Below the pieces are notes generated by a model. The model worked only from the letters and a program-made list of their open reading frames with translations. It did not search any database and had not been told where the DNA came from. The position numbers and the translations under genes were made by a program. This document shows positions 42,742 through 50,172 of a DNA stretch of 50,227 bases, in pieces. This stretch comes from Candidatus Woesearchaeota archaeon CG1_02_57_44 (GTDB lineage: Archaea > Nanobdellota > Nanobdellia > Woesearchaeales > CG1-02-57-44). The stretch is from the NCBI GenBank assembly GCA_001871415.1, contig MNWW01000058.1:1-50227 (forward strand). Reading direction: 5' to 3'. Numbering within the stretch: the first letter of the stretch is position 1; each line of letters opens with the position of its first letter.

Positions 42742-44259
42742 TTATTGTATCGGCTGCTGCCCCTTCTCGCCGACCTGCTCCTTGAGCGACCTTGCCACTG
42801 CTGGATTGAGCAGGGCCGCGAGCTGCCCGAGCGACGCGCGCCGGACATCCCCGACAGAGCGGATGTTCGCGTTCCAGAGCATCCTGGCTCGCACGCGACC
42901 GATATCACGGAACTTCAGGAGCGCCAGGAGCTCTTCTCTCGCTCCATGCTTCATGCGGACGCGAAGCATCGCGGAGTAGGTCGCTGCCTTGGCCTGACCG
43001 GTGATGCGGCAGAGCTCATTGGCGCAGTACAGCAGCCAGTCAGCCTGCAGCCGATGGCTATAGATCTCGCCTGGCCTAATGCTGTATTTGTCCAGGATAC
43101 TCTCTTCGTCCTGCTCGTCTATCCAGTCCAGGAACATGGCTGCCAGCTTCGCCGCTCCCATGAATGCCGTGTAATCAGGGCTGTACAGGGGGGGTTCAAG
43201 CGCCAACAGGTCTGATCCCAGGATGAGGGCATCAAGCATCTCCATCTCCTTGGCGCGAGGCCTTGGCTGGAAGAATTCACTCGATGAGGTCAGGAGGTGG
43301 AGCACACCGAATGGCGAGAGGATGGTCGCGCGGGCAAAGCCGTCCAGGATGTGTCGGGCTGCCAGGGGATCCAAGTAGAGCTCTGCGACGCGGCGGCCAA
43401 GCGGTGTGGGTCTGATGCGGGCAGTATCGGGTTTGTCCAGATCAGCTGCGCTGATGAAGCCAATGTCTTTGGCTCTGGATGATGATGTATTTGAGGATTC
43501 CTCGGACTGCACAAAGCCCCATTCCTCCAGCTGTTCGGTCGCTGCCGCGACGCGTTGCCCGATGCGGCCTAAATCCTTGAACTGGCTCGCGTAGAAAGTC
43601 TTGCTGAAGATGTCCATGAGTGATGCATGGCTATTGGCGAAGCCTGTCGCGATGAGGGAGAGCACATAGGTCCGCAGGGTCTTCTCATTAGCCAGCTTGC
43701 TGATTATCTCTTCAGGCAGGCCGTTGAAGTAGGTATCTATGATGTCCTGCTTCTCTGCTTCGGATCCCGCTATGCAGATGGCTTCGCCATAGTCTTCTTT
43801 GCCAGGCCTTCCTGCGCGCCCGAACATCTGCTGCACCTCCAGCACGGGCAGGGGCACCATGCCTCCCTGTCCGAAGCGGCGCAAATCGCGGACAATGCAG
43901 CGGAAGGCTGGCAAGTCCATACCGAACGCCAAGGTGGGGGTGGCGCTGATGATGCGTATGGTCCCGGCGCGAAAGGCGTCCTCGATGAGTTCGCGCTGCT
44001 TATGCACTAACCCTGCATGGTGGTACGCGACGCCCTTTCGCAGACAGAGCGCCAGCCTGGCGCATTGCTTGGTCGGGCGGCTGAGGGCTTTGAGCGCTTG
44101 GGCCGCGAGCAGCTCCCATTCGGGTTGCGTGTCTTTTATCTGCTTCGCGATGTCTTCAGCCACTTTTTCCGCGCTGCGCTTCGAATTGACAAAAATGAGC
44201 GCTTGCTTGCGCATGTTGATAGTGTCAAGGGCTATTTCGACTGCAGGAGGGATTGGCAT
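42742..44259 (-). CDS. N-terminally truncated Hel308/Ski2-like helicase
   Basis: 505 residues representing only the C-terminal two-thirds of a Hel308 helicase. It begins at RecA domain 2 (QALIFVNSKRSAEKVAEDI), has AYHHAGL, SATPTLAFGMDLPA (motif V) and QQMFGRAGRPG (motif VI), then the winged helix, ratchet domain and the C-terminal FRDIGRVRARMLWNANI helix-hairpin-helix. RecA domain 1, with Walker A and the DExH box, is missing. An in-frame TAA lies about 30 bases upstream of the ATG. As it stands it cannot hydrolyse ATP on its own. It may be a decayed gene, an assembly break or a DNA-binding remnant. Confidence 0.85.
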   Translation of the reverse strand: MPIPPAVEIALDTINMRKQALIFVNSKRSAEKVAEDIAKQIKDTQPEWELLAAQALKALSRPTKQCARLALCLRKGVAYHHAGLVHKQRELIEDAFRAGTIRIISATPTLAFGMDLPAFRCIVRDLRRFGQGGMVPLPVLEVQQMFGRAGRPGKEDYGEAICIAGSEAEKQDIIDTYFNGLPEEIISKLANEKTLRTYVLSLIATGFANSHASLMDIFSKTFYASQFKDLGRIGQRVAAATEQLEEWGFVQSEESSNTSSSRAKDIGFISAADLDKPDTARIRPTPLGRRVAELYLDPLAARHILDGFARATILSPFGVLHLLTSSSEFFQPRPRAKEMEMLDALILGSDLLALEPPLYSPDYTAFMGAAKLAAMFLDWIDEQDEESILDKYSIRPGEIYSHRLQADWLLYCANELCRITGQAKAATYSAMLRVRMKHGAREELLALLKFRDIGRVRARMLWNANIRSVGDVRRASLGQLAALLNPAVARSLKEQVGEKGQQPIQ

Positions 44260-44300
44260 TACCTGATGGCGAAGGTGTGGGGTGCTTTATGGTTTGCGGA

Positions 44301-44786
44301 TTACTCCTGCAGAAATGTTCTGAAATAAACTCCCTGATTGTTCTGGTACTCCAGGGCTTGCAGCCATTTTTCCGTATCTGGCTGCTTGCGTGGAACAAAA
44401 TAGATGCTTGCTGGCATGGACAAGGTATGGCTCAAAAGGATTGCTGCCTCATGCACCATGCTCATCGCTTTGGTTCCGTACCCCTGCCTTTGTACTGATG
44501 CCTTGCGGTGCGCGTTTCTCAGGACAAGGCCCTCAAGCCAGTCATGATTTGGTTCGTAATGGAACGCAAGTTGCACATTGGGCTGATTGTCATGGTCTGC
44601 CCAGGAGAACTGGATGAACGCACACCTGATGCCGTAGACTACGCGTCCCAATGCCCAGGGTTGTTCACGGGTTTGTGCTTCTGGTGATGTGCAGACTGTC
44701 TGCAGGATTTCCGAAAGCTCTGCGATTTCTTGTGCCATGCGCTCCTGCGGAAAATTGTACTGATTCAAGTTATTAATTATTTTCAA
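44301..44786 (-). CDS. Uncharacterised protein with weak GNAT-like segment
   Basis: 161 residues from a TTG at 44786, 26-28 bp below AAATAAATC, so a leaderless TTG start is plausible; ATG 44738 with GGAG upstream is the alternative. The middle contains RNAHRKASVQRQGYGTKAM, which resembles the acetyl-CoA loop (Q/R-x-x-G-x-G/A) of GNAT enzymes, then a helix and a strand. The resemblance is short, so the assignment is tentative. Confidence 0.55.
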   Translation of the reverse strand: MKIINNLNQYNFPQERMAQEIAELSEILQTVCTSPEAQTREQPWALGRVVYGIRCAFIQFSWADHDNQPNVQLAFHYEPNHDWLEGLVLRNAHRKASVQRQGYGTKAMSMVHEAAILLSHTLSMPASIYFVPRKQPDTEKWLQALEYQNNQGVYFRTFLQE

Positions 44787-44842
44787 TAATGAAACTAATT
44801 GTGGGGGATTGATTTATTTACCTGGGGCTATTCTACTGGTGC

Positions 44843-45418
44843 ATGCGCTTAAAGAATGCCTGGTCGCTTTGTGGTCTGCTGCTGTGCTTGGTGACGTTTG
44901 GTGTATCGCTAGCGTCAGTCGGTGGCAGCAGTGCTTTCTACCTTTCTCATGGCGGACAGAATGTTAGTGTGTATAAAGGCTTCGTTCTATATAATATAGG
45001 GATTGCTGACGCATTGCCTGTGGAGCTGCCTTCGGATGAGGCAGAGCATATGGTTGATGTGCGCCGTGTAGTGGAGCGCATTGGTATGCTGGCTCTCTTA
45101 TCGCTGCTTGGGGTCGTGCTCTTGTGGAAAGGGTTGGATGAATGGGGCCGTAAGCTGTCCTTGATCGTTGCGGGGGTCCTTGGCCTTGCCACTTCAGTAT
45201 TCTTGCTGCTCGCGGCGTATATGAGTTTCAACGTGTTTTTTACTGTCTTCCATGAGCTCTTTTTCTCAGCTGGCAGCTGGCAGTTCGGCCCTGACAGCGT
45301 GCTGCTTGCCTTGTATCCTCAGCAGTATTGGATAGCGTTCTTTCTCGGGATTCTTGGGCGGTGGGTTGTTCTGTCGATTCTTATGCTGCTTATTGGGTCT
45401 ACTGGGAGAGATCCTTGA
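44843..45418 (+). CDS. DUF1461-family integral membrane protein
   Basis: 191 residues with four membrane helices. The family motif is FTVFHELFFSAGSWQFGPDS followed by LYPQQYW before the last helix, as in DUF1461. ATTTATTTACC lies about 27 bp upstream of the ATG (leaderless). The helix-1/2 loop is long and extracytoplasmic. Function of the family is unknown. Confidence 0.82.
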   Translation: MRLKNAWSLCGLLLCLVTFGVSLASVGGSSAFYLSHGGQNVSVYKGFVLYNIGIADALPVELPSDEAEHMVDVRRVVERIGMLALLSLLGVVLLWKGLDEWGRKLSLIVAGVLGLATSVFLLLAAYMSFNVFFTVFHELFFSAGSWQFGPDSVLLALYPQQYWIAFFLGILGRWVVLSILMLLIGSTGRDP

Positions 45419-45452
45419 CTCACTGACGCTGCTTGGTAGAGAAAGAACCACA

Positions 45453-45526
45453 CGCCCTCGCGAGGATTTGAACCCCGGTTTCAGGGTCCGGAACCCTGCG
45501 TCCTATCCAGGCTAGACTACGAGGGC
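45453..45526 (-). tRNA. tRNA-Arg (anticodon CCG)
   Basis: 74 bases with discriminator G. Acceptor GCCCTCG/CGAGGGC; anticodon stem CAGGG/CCCTG around TTCCGGA gives CCG. T arm GGGGTTCAAATCCTC. No intron. Its body is nearly identical to the tRNA-Arg 88 bases away. Confidence 0.95.
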
Positions 45527-45614
45527 ATCGCACAGGAAGTGAAGGTCGCTGTGTTGCTTTGGCAGTCTCTTGCTGCCATTTGGTCATTTGCTACTATTTC
45601 TTGCTGTCATTATA

Positions 45615-45688
45615 TGCCCACGCGAGGATTTGAACCCCGGTTTCAAGGTCCGCAACCTTGCGTCCTATCCAGGCTAGACTACGCGGGC
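45615..45688 (-). tRNA. tRNA-Arg (anticodon GCG)
   Basis: 74 bases with discriminator A. Acceptor GCCCGCG/CGTGGGC with one G-U pair; anticodon stem CAAGG/CCTTG around TTGCGGA gives GCG. D arm, variable loop and T arm match the neighbouring tRNA-Arg(CCG), so the pair is a tandem duplication. GTTAATAATGG upstream (about 45712-45722) may be its TATA box. Confidence 0.95.
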
Positions 45689-45716
45689 GTACTTCCCAGC
45701 ATTTACGAGGCCATTA

Positions 45717-46277
45717 TTAACCCTTTTCCTTCTGCCAGATTATCTTGTTGTCTCCAAGCATGCCCATGTCGAGCATATTCCTGAAATTTTCCTTAGTCAT
45801 TGGTGTTGGAACAATGGTAAATCCTTGCTCGTGGCGTATCTCAGCAATAATTCGCTTGACTTGTTCAATTTCCAGGGTTCCAACAATATTTCCCACAATG
45901 ATGATGAATGCCCTAGTCTTGGTTGGTTCTCCCTGTAGCACTACTTGTTCAACCTGGCGCAGGGAGCTTATCTGTTTGAGGAAGATGCCCAGGGGATCTA
46001 CTTCTTCCTTGAATATCCCTCCTAAAATCTTTGCTTCCTTGCCCGTACCCATTCTATACAGTCTGGTTCTTCCTGCTTTGCTTTCATCTAAGACTTTCTT
46101 ATCGGCAAATCCGAGCAGTATCCGGTGCGCTGAAGCCATAGGGATCTCCAGCTGGTCTGCTGCTTCTTTGAGATACCATAGCTTTTCAGGATTCGCTGCG
46201 AACATCTTGAGCAGTTCTACTGTTCTTTGCTCCATTATCAGGGATAAGGCACGCACCAAATCCCGCTGCTCATCCAT
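45717..46277 (-). CDS. Winged-helix regulator with C-terminal alpha/beta domain
   Basis: 186 residues from ATG at 46277, 27 bp below ACTATATATTGG (leaderless). The winged helix (about 15-78) includes MEQRTVELLKMFAANPEKLW, PMASAHRILLGFADKKVLD and a wing with RTRLYRMG. The second half (about 85-186) is alpha/beta with RAFIIIVGNIVG and may be a nucleotidyltransferase-like or ligand-sensing domain. It is transcribed away from ftsZ across a 299-bp gap, so ftsZ is a candidate target. Confidence 0.78.
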   Translation of the reverse strand: MDEQRDLVRALSLIMEQRTVELLKMFAANPEKLWYLKEAADQLEIPMASAHRILLGFADKKVLDESKAGRTRLYRMGTGKEAKILGGIFKEEVDPLGIFLKQISSLRQVEQVVLQGEPTKTRAFIIIVGNIVGTLEIEQVKRIIAEIRHEQGFTIVPTPMTKENFRNMLDMGMLGDNKIIWQKEKG

Positions 46278-46298
46278 GTCAAATGTCCTGGCAGTTCT

Positions 46299-46310
46299 CC
46301 AATATATAGT
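46299..46310 (-). promoter_or_regulatory. TATA box of the winged-helix regulator
   Basis: ACTATATATTGG on the minus strand, centred about 27 bp before ATG 46277. Confidence 0.7.
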
Positions 46311-46458
46311 TTTCTATTATGAAATTGTATTCCAAAATATGAATCCAATACCATTTCTTGTTTAAACTCTATTATTACCATTTTCGCTTGGTTTGTGTAA
46401 TGGTTGTTTTATAATATGTTGTTTTTAGTATATAAATAAAGGGCAAAAAAACGAAATG

Positions 46459-46466
46459 TTTAAATA
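46459..46466 (+). promoter_or_regulatory. TATA box of ftsZ
   Basis: TTTAAATA preceded by CGAAATG; transcription should start near 46488, giving an ~88-base leader. The rest of 46278-46576 is AT-rich and holds no gene. Confidence 0.65.
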
Positions 46467-46523
46467 GTAGTATTGCCAGAATGAAAACCCTGGTTAGGGA
46501 GTGCGTAGAAGGGGTTTAGGGGC

Positions 46524-46538
46524 ATTGGCCTAGCCAAT
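46524..46538 (+). promoter_or_regulatory. Hairpin in the ftsZ leader
   Basis: ATTGGC-CTA-GCCAAT is a perfect 6-bp stem with a 3-base loop, about 40 bases before the ftsZ start and upstream of its GGGGGAG ribosome site. It could be an operator or an RNA control element. Confidence 0.45.
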
Positions 46539-46576
46539 AGAGGTCAAAAAAACAAAAGACAAGGGGGAGCGAGAGC

Positions 46577-47647
46577 ATGGATTTCATCATACAGAACGCC
46601 CTAAAGGACACCGAAAATAAGTTCGAAGGAGTGAACATAGGCCAGGCCAATATCAAGGTTATTGGCTGTGGCGGCGCTGGAAATAACATGGTCGATTGGC
46701 TCTATAAGAAAGGAGTCAAGGGAGCAGAAATTCTCGCGTGCAACACTGATCAACAGCATCTCATGATGACTGAAGCGGACAAGAAATTTCTTATGGGCCG
46801 CGAACTCACCAAAGGCCTTGGTTGCGGAGGCTTTCCGGAGCGCGGCGCTGAAGCCGCAAAGGAGAGCATCCAGGAGATTAAGGATACACTCAAGTCCTCA
46901 GACATGGTCTTTGTCTGCGGTGGCATGGGCGGCGGAACCGGAACCGGCAGTTGTCCTGTCGTAGCGCAGGTCGCAAAGGACGCAGGCGCCATCGTCATCG
47001 GTACGGTCACCATGCCGTTCAAGATTGAGCGTGCTCGCGTTGATAAGGCTGAATTCGGCCTGCAGCAATTGCGCAAGGTCTCTGACACCGTCATTGTCAT
47101 CGACAACAACAGGCTTGTGCAGATAGCGGGCAACCTGCCCATCAAGCAGGCGTTCGCGGTCGCAAACGAGCTCGTCGCCACCATGATCAAAGGCATTGTC
47201 GAGACTATCGCGATTCCGTCCCTGGTCAACCTGGACTTCGCAGACGTGAAGGCCATCATGACTGACGGCGGCGTAGCGGCTATCGGCGTTGGCGCATCAG
47301 ATACCAACAACAGGGTCGAAGAGGCGGTGAAAGGCGCACTCACCAATCCGCTGCTTGATATCAGCTATCAGGGCGCAACCGGAGCTATCCTGCATGTGCA
47401 CGGTGGCCCGGACATGACCCTTGATGACATCAACCGGATAGGCGACCTTGTAACTGAAGCCATGGATGATGACGCAAACGTCATCTGGGGAGCCCGCGTC
47501 ACTGATGACATGAAAGGTAAGGTGACGGTGATGACCATCATTACTGGCGTCAAGAGCCCCTGGATCCTGGGCAAGCCCAACTACAGGCAACCGACGCCGC
47601 AGCAGGCACACCTGAGCGATGAGCTCGGGATAGAGATCCTGCGCTGA
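46577..47647 (+). CDS. ftsZ: Cell division GTPase FtsZ
   Basis: 356 residues, with GGGGGAG seven bases before the ATG. GTP-binding features: IKVIGCGGAGNNMVDWL, the tubulin signature GGMGGGTGTGSCPVVAQ, and the T7 catalytic loop near VNLDFADVKAIM. The C-terminal domain ends with MTIITGVKSPWILG and a short tail ending DELGIEILR, which may act as the conserved tail peptide. It forms the division ring. The S in GGGTGTGS replaces the more common A. Confidence 0.97.
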   Translation: MDFIIQNALKDTENKFEGVNIGQANIKVIGCGGAGNNMVDWLYKKGVKGAEILACNTDQQHLMMTEADKKFLMGRELTKGLGCGGFPERGAEAAKESIQEIKDTLKSSDMVFVCGGMGGGTGTGSCPVVAQVAKDAGAIVIGTVTMPFKIERARVDKAEFGLQQLRKVSDTVIVIDNNRLVQIAGNLPIKQAFAVANELVATMIKGIVETIAIPSLVNLDFADVKAIMTDGGVAAIGVGASDTNNRVEEAVKGALTNPLLDISYQGATGAILHVHGGPDMTLDDINRIGDLVTEAMDDDANVIWGARVTDDMKGKVTVMTIITGVKSPWILGKPNYRQPTPQQAHLSDELGIEILR

Positions 47648-47670
47648 CGATAAAAACCCCTTTAGTCAGT

Positions 47671-47749
47671 GCGGCCTTCCTGCCTTCATCTCACCCCCCG
47701 AGATGCTGGCAACGCCAACCTCTTTCTTTGAAGGCCGCCATTTTTTTTT
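47671..47749 (+). ncRNA. Structured intergenic element after ftsZ (terminator or small RNA)
   Basis: A perfect 9-bp stem GCGGCCTTC (47671-47679) / GAAGGCCGC (47730-47738) closes two inner hairpins: CATCTC-ACCCCCC-GAGATG (47687-47705) and TGGC-AAC-GCCA (47707-47717). A run of nine T follows at 47741-47749. The layout is a three-way junction followed by a terminator-like tail. It could simply be the ftsZ terminator, or a small RNA; the strand is inferred from the T-run. Confidence 0.5.
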
Positions 47750-47786
47750 CACAAACAACAAATAGCGGGTGCTATTTTCCTGCCTT

Positions 47787-48488
47787 ATGGTCTCAACTCC
47801 TTGGATTGTTGTTGCTGACGGCTCGCGATGGAACTACGGGCAGCTAGGCTTTGCAGGCGCCTGGGAACATCTGCAGGAAGTGCATGAGGCACTTCAGGGC
47901 GTATTGGATACGGTCCTGTCTGACAAGGAGCTTCCCGAGCAGGTCATATGCCGGGCGCTGTGGGATACAATTGAAAACAATGCTGCTGATGGTCAGGATC
48001 CCTCCTTCAGGGGAACCAATTTCCATGGCATCACGTATCTATTGCAGTCCCTTCGGGAGCGCGGAAACTGGTACCAGAGCGATGGGGATGAGCGCTGGAC
48101 AGCTGACTCGTACGCGCCAGAGGGATATCGCTGGCAGGATATCACGCTTGGTCAGCTCTGCATGGTCCCGGCTGTCACTCCTGTGAACTGGATGGAACCA
48201 TGGCTTGGCAGGAACGTGGGGGTTGTACTGCTTGATGCCGCATCCTATGAGCACCTCTCGTGCGGTCCTGGCATCACAGATCCTTTTGAGTTCGGCCAGC
48301 GCGATCCAGAGGTGCGACGCAGGGCATTGATAGGCGGGGTACTCTTTGACATGCAAGCAGCGCAGAAGCAACGCCCGACACTTGAGCTATGCCTGCATGA
48401 CCCACGGGCTGGCTGCATCATCAGTGGGGAAGGATATCTTCAAGGTCGATATACGCTGCACTATGGGTCCTGTTCAATCAGATCCTGA
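47787..48488 (+). CDS. Uncharacterised 233-residue protein
   Basis: 233 residues from ATG at 47787, about 25 bp below CAAATAGC (leaderless); the ORF-track start at 47769 lies between. Trp- and Tyr-rich, soluble, with WIVVADGSRWNYGQ at the N-terminus and repeated WYQSDGDERW, GYRWQDI and WMEPWLGRN segments. No family recognised. Confidence 0.65.
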   Translation: MVSTPWIVVADGSRWNYGQLGFAGAWEHLQEVHEALQGVLDTVLSDKELPEQVICRALWDTIENNAADGQDPSFRGTNFHGITYLLQSLRERGNWYQSDGDERWTADSYAPEGYRWQDITLGQLCMVPAVTPVNWMEPWLGRNVGVVLLDAASYEHLSCGPGITDPFEFGQRDPEVRRRALIGGVLFDMQAAQKQRPTLELCLHDPRAGCIISGEGYLQGRYTLHYGSCSIRS

Positions 48489-48499
48489 CTGGCCGGACA

Positions 48500-49165
48500 T
48501 TACTCCTTCTCCTCTTCTTTCTTCATCTTATCTATCTTGTGTCGGATGTTGCCGGCGGTCCTGCTCAGGGACTTCTGCAGCCAGTTGCCGAAATAACCCT
48601 GCACAATATCAAGATCCCGGATGCGGTTGCCGAACACTTCCATGGAGCTCACATGCTCTATGGTGAATTGCGTCGGCTTTGGCGGCTTCTCGTCAGCGTA
48701 GCCCAGGGTCACAACGCCCATAGGTGTCGCGTAATCCGGGATGGAGAGCACTCTGCGCAGTTGGGTATCGTCAAACGCGCTCACCCAGCAGGAACCGATG
48801 CCCAGCGACGTCGCCGCGATGAGCATGTTCTCCATGGCAGCTGAGGCGTTCTGGATGCTATACAGGCGCTCTCCTCTGATGCCATAGTACTGCTGCGCGC
48901 GTTTCCAGATGACGGTGGTGCAGATGTGCACAGGCGCGGTCGCCATCCAGTACTGCTGGGCGCATGCCTCGGCAATGTCCTTTCGCAGCTCAGCGTCTGT
49001 CACCAATATGAACTTCCAGTTCTGCAGGTTGCCGCTGCTTGGCGCGGTCTTGGCCGCCTCCACAATCTTCGCTACCATGTCCCACTCCAGCATGATGTCC
49101 TTATAGGCACGGATGCTTCGCCTCTGGGCTATCGCATCAAGGGCATTGAGCGGTGGCTTGTCCAT
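48500..49165 (-). CDS. Nitroreductase-family FMN oxidoreductase
   Basis: 221 residues. Family motifs are AIAQRRSIRAYKD (FMN-binding Arg residues), AAKTAPSSGNLQNWKFILV, NASAAMENMLIAATSLGIGSCWV and MGVVTLGYADEKP. It differs from the one in the oxidative-stress island and has a Lys/Glu-rich C-terminal tail (KIDKMKKEEEKE). The substrate is unknown. Confidence 0.94.
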   Translation of the reverse strand: MDKPPLNALDAIAQRRSIRAYKDIMLEWDMVAKIVEAAKTAPSSGNLQNWKFILVTDAELRKDIAEACAQQYWMATAPVHICTTVIWKRAQQYYGIRGERLYSIQNASAAMENMLIAATSLGIGSCWVSAFDDTQLRRVLSIPDYATPMGVVTLGYADEKPPKPTQFTIEHVSSMEVFGNRIRDLDIVQGYFGNWLQKSLSRTAGNIRHKIDKMKKEEEKE

Positions 49166-49244
49166 TGCATGATTTCTGGGGGTGGATGTATTTAAAGGTT
49201 GTCTGGGATGGCTATGTCACTTCCATGTAGTATCCTTGGGTATG

Positions 49245-49253
49245 TTTTTATAT
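49245..49253 (+). promoter_or_regulatory. TATA box of the UPF0489 gene
   Basis: TTTTTATAT centred near 49250, 25 bp before ATG 49275. Confidence 0.65.
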
Positions 49254-49274
49254 GTTGGCGGTTTCCCTGCCACT

Positions 49275-50051
49275 ATGTCTGATACTTCCAGCCATGTCCC
49301 CGGGGAAGCGGTCTCGCTTCCTGACGCGGTCTATGTGCAGCTTGGCGGTGTACCAACTGTTGTCGTTGACCAGCATCATCATGCATATCCCCACCTGCAT
49401 TTCCTTGAGCGAAAACCTGCACTCCTCCTGCACATCGACCACCATGATGATATGACCGCACCGCTCACACCGACCATCGAGCAGCTGGCGTCAGAGGCGC
49501 ATCCACATGATCTGATGACGTATACCGCCACCTCACTAGGCATGGGGAGCTTTCTTTGCCCGGCATTCCATTACGGCCTGGTCGGCGGTCTCTATCACTG
49601 GGATCCTCGTGAAGAATCTGTCACGTGCTATGGCAGGCCAGCTGCGGCGCTATTTGTCGGCGCGCCGCAGACGACTGATCAGGGAGGTCGTCTGCGCTGG
49701 CAGGGTGATGATGGCACTCCGGGCTACCGCCCGCCATCAGTCGAAACCGGCCTGGTCGCTACGGTGGCAGAGCTTGCTGCCTACCGCGGCCCGCTGGTCG
49801 TGGATATTGACCTGGACGCTTTCGTTGATGCCACGGATCCTGACTATGATCCGAGTTTCCCAGGCGTGCCTGACGCGGCAACCTATCGCCTGCAAGTATG
49901 CACCGAGCTATTGCAGCATGCACCAAGACCAGACCTGATCACCATCGCCGAGAGCAGCGTGCATGAGGGAGTGCTTACGCCACCTCAGCTGGTCAAACCC
50001 CTCCTGAACGAGCTTCTTGTGAAATTAGATGGTGTCTACGCAAACCATTAA
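49275..50051 (+). CDS. UPF0489-family protein (arginase-fold-like)
   Basis: 258 residues from ATG at 49275 (leaderless); the longer ORF begins upstream of the promoter. Metal-binding-type motifs are VVDQHHHAYPHL, LHIDHHDDM and VVDIDLDAFVD, as in UPF0489/C5orf22-like proteins, which resemble arginase/deacetylase folds with Asp/His metal sites. Likely a metal-dependent hydrolase; the substrate is unknown. Confidence 0.82.
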   Translation: MSDTSSHVPGEAVSLPDAVYVQLGGVPTVVVDQHHHAYPHLHFLERKPALLLHIDHHDDMTAPLTPTIEQLASEAHPHDLMTYTATSLGMGSFLCPAFHYGLVGGLYHWDPREESVTCYGRPAAALFVGAPQTTDQGGRLRWQGDDGTPGYRPPSVETGLVATVAELAAYRGPLVVDIDLDAFVDATDPDYDPSFPGVPDAATYRLQVCTELLQHAPRPDLITIAESSVHEGVLTPPQLVKPLLNELLVKLDGVYANH

Positions 50052-50079
50052 GTATCAGCCGCGTCTCATGTCCTCCTGC

Positions 50080-50165
50080 GCGAGGGTGGCAGAGCCTGGT
50101 CAAATGCGCAGGACTTAAGATCCTGTCCCCCAGCGGGTCCGTGGGTTCGAATCCCTCCCCTCGCA
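50080..50165 (+). tRNA. tRNA-Leu (anticodon TAA)
   Basis: 86 bases with discriminator A. Acceptor GCGAGGG/CCCTCGC; anticodon stem CAGGA/TCCTG around CTTAAGA gives TAA. Long class II variable arm and GGGTTCGAATCCC T arm. No intron. TTTTTTTC immediately follows as a terminator. Confidence 0.95.
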
Positions 50166-50172
50166 GTTTTTT
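50166..50172 (+). terminator. T-run after tRNA-Leu(TAA)
   Basis: Seven T directly after the discriminator base, a typical archaeal stop for a single tRNA transcript. Confidence 0.55.

Noticed and set aside
46481-46519. Twelve-codon ORF in the ftsZ leader
   Set aside because: Its ATG is only ~18 bp below the TATA box, likely before the transcription start.
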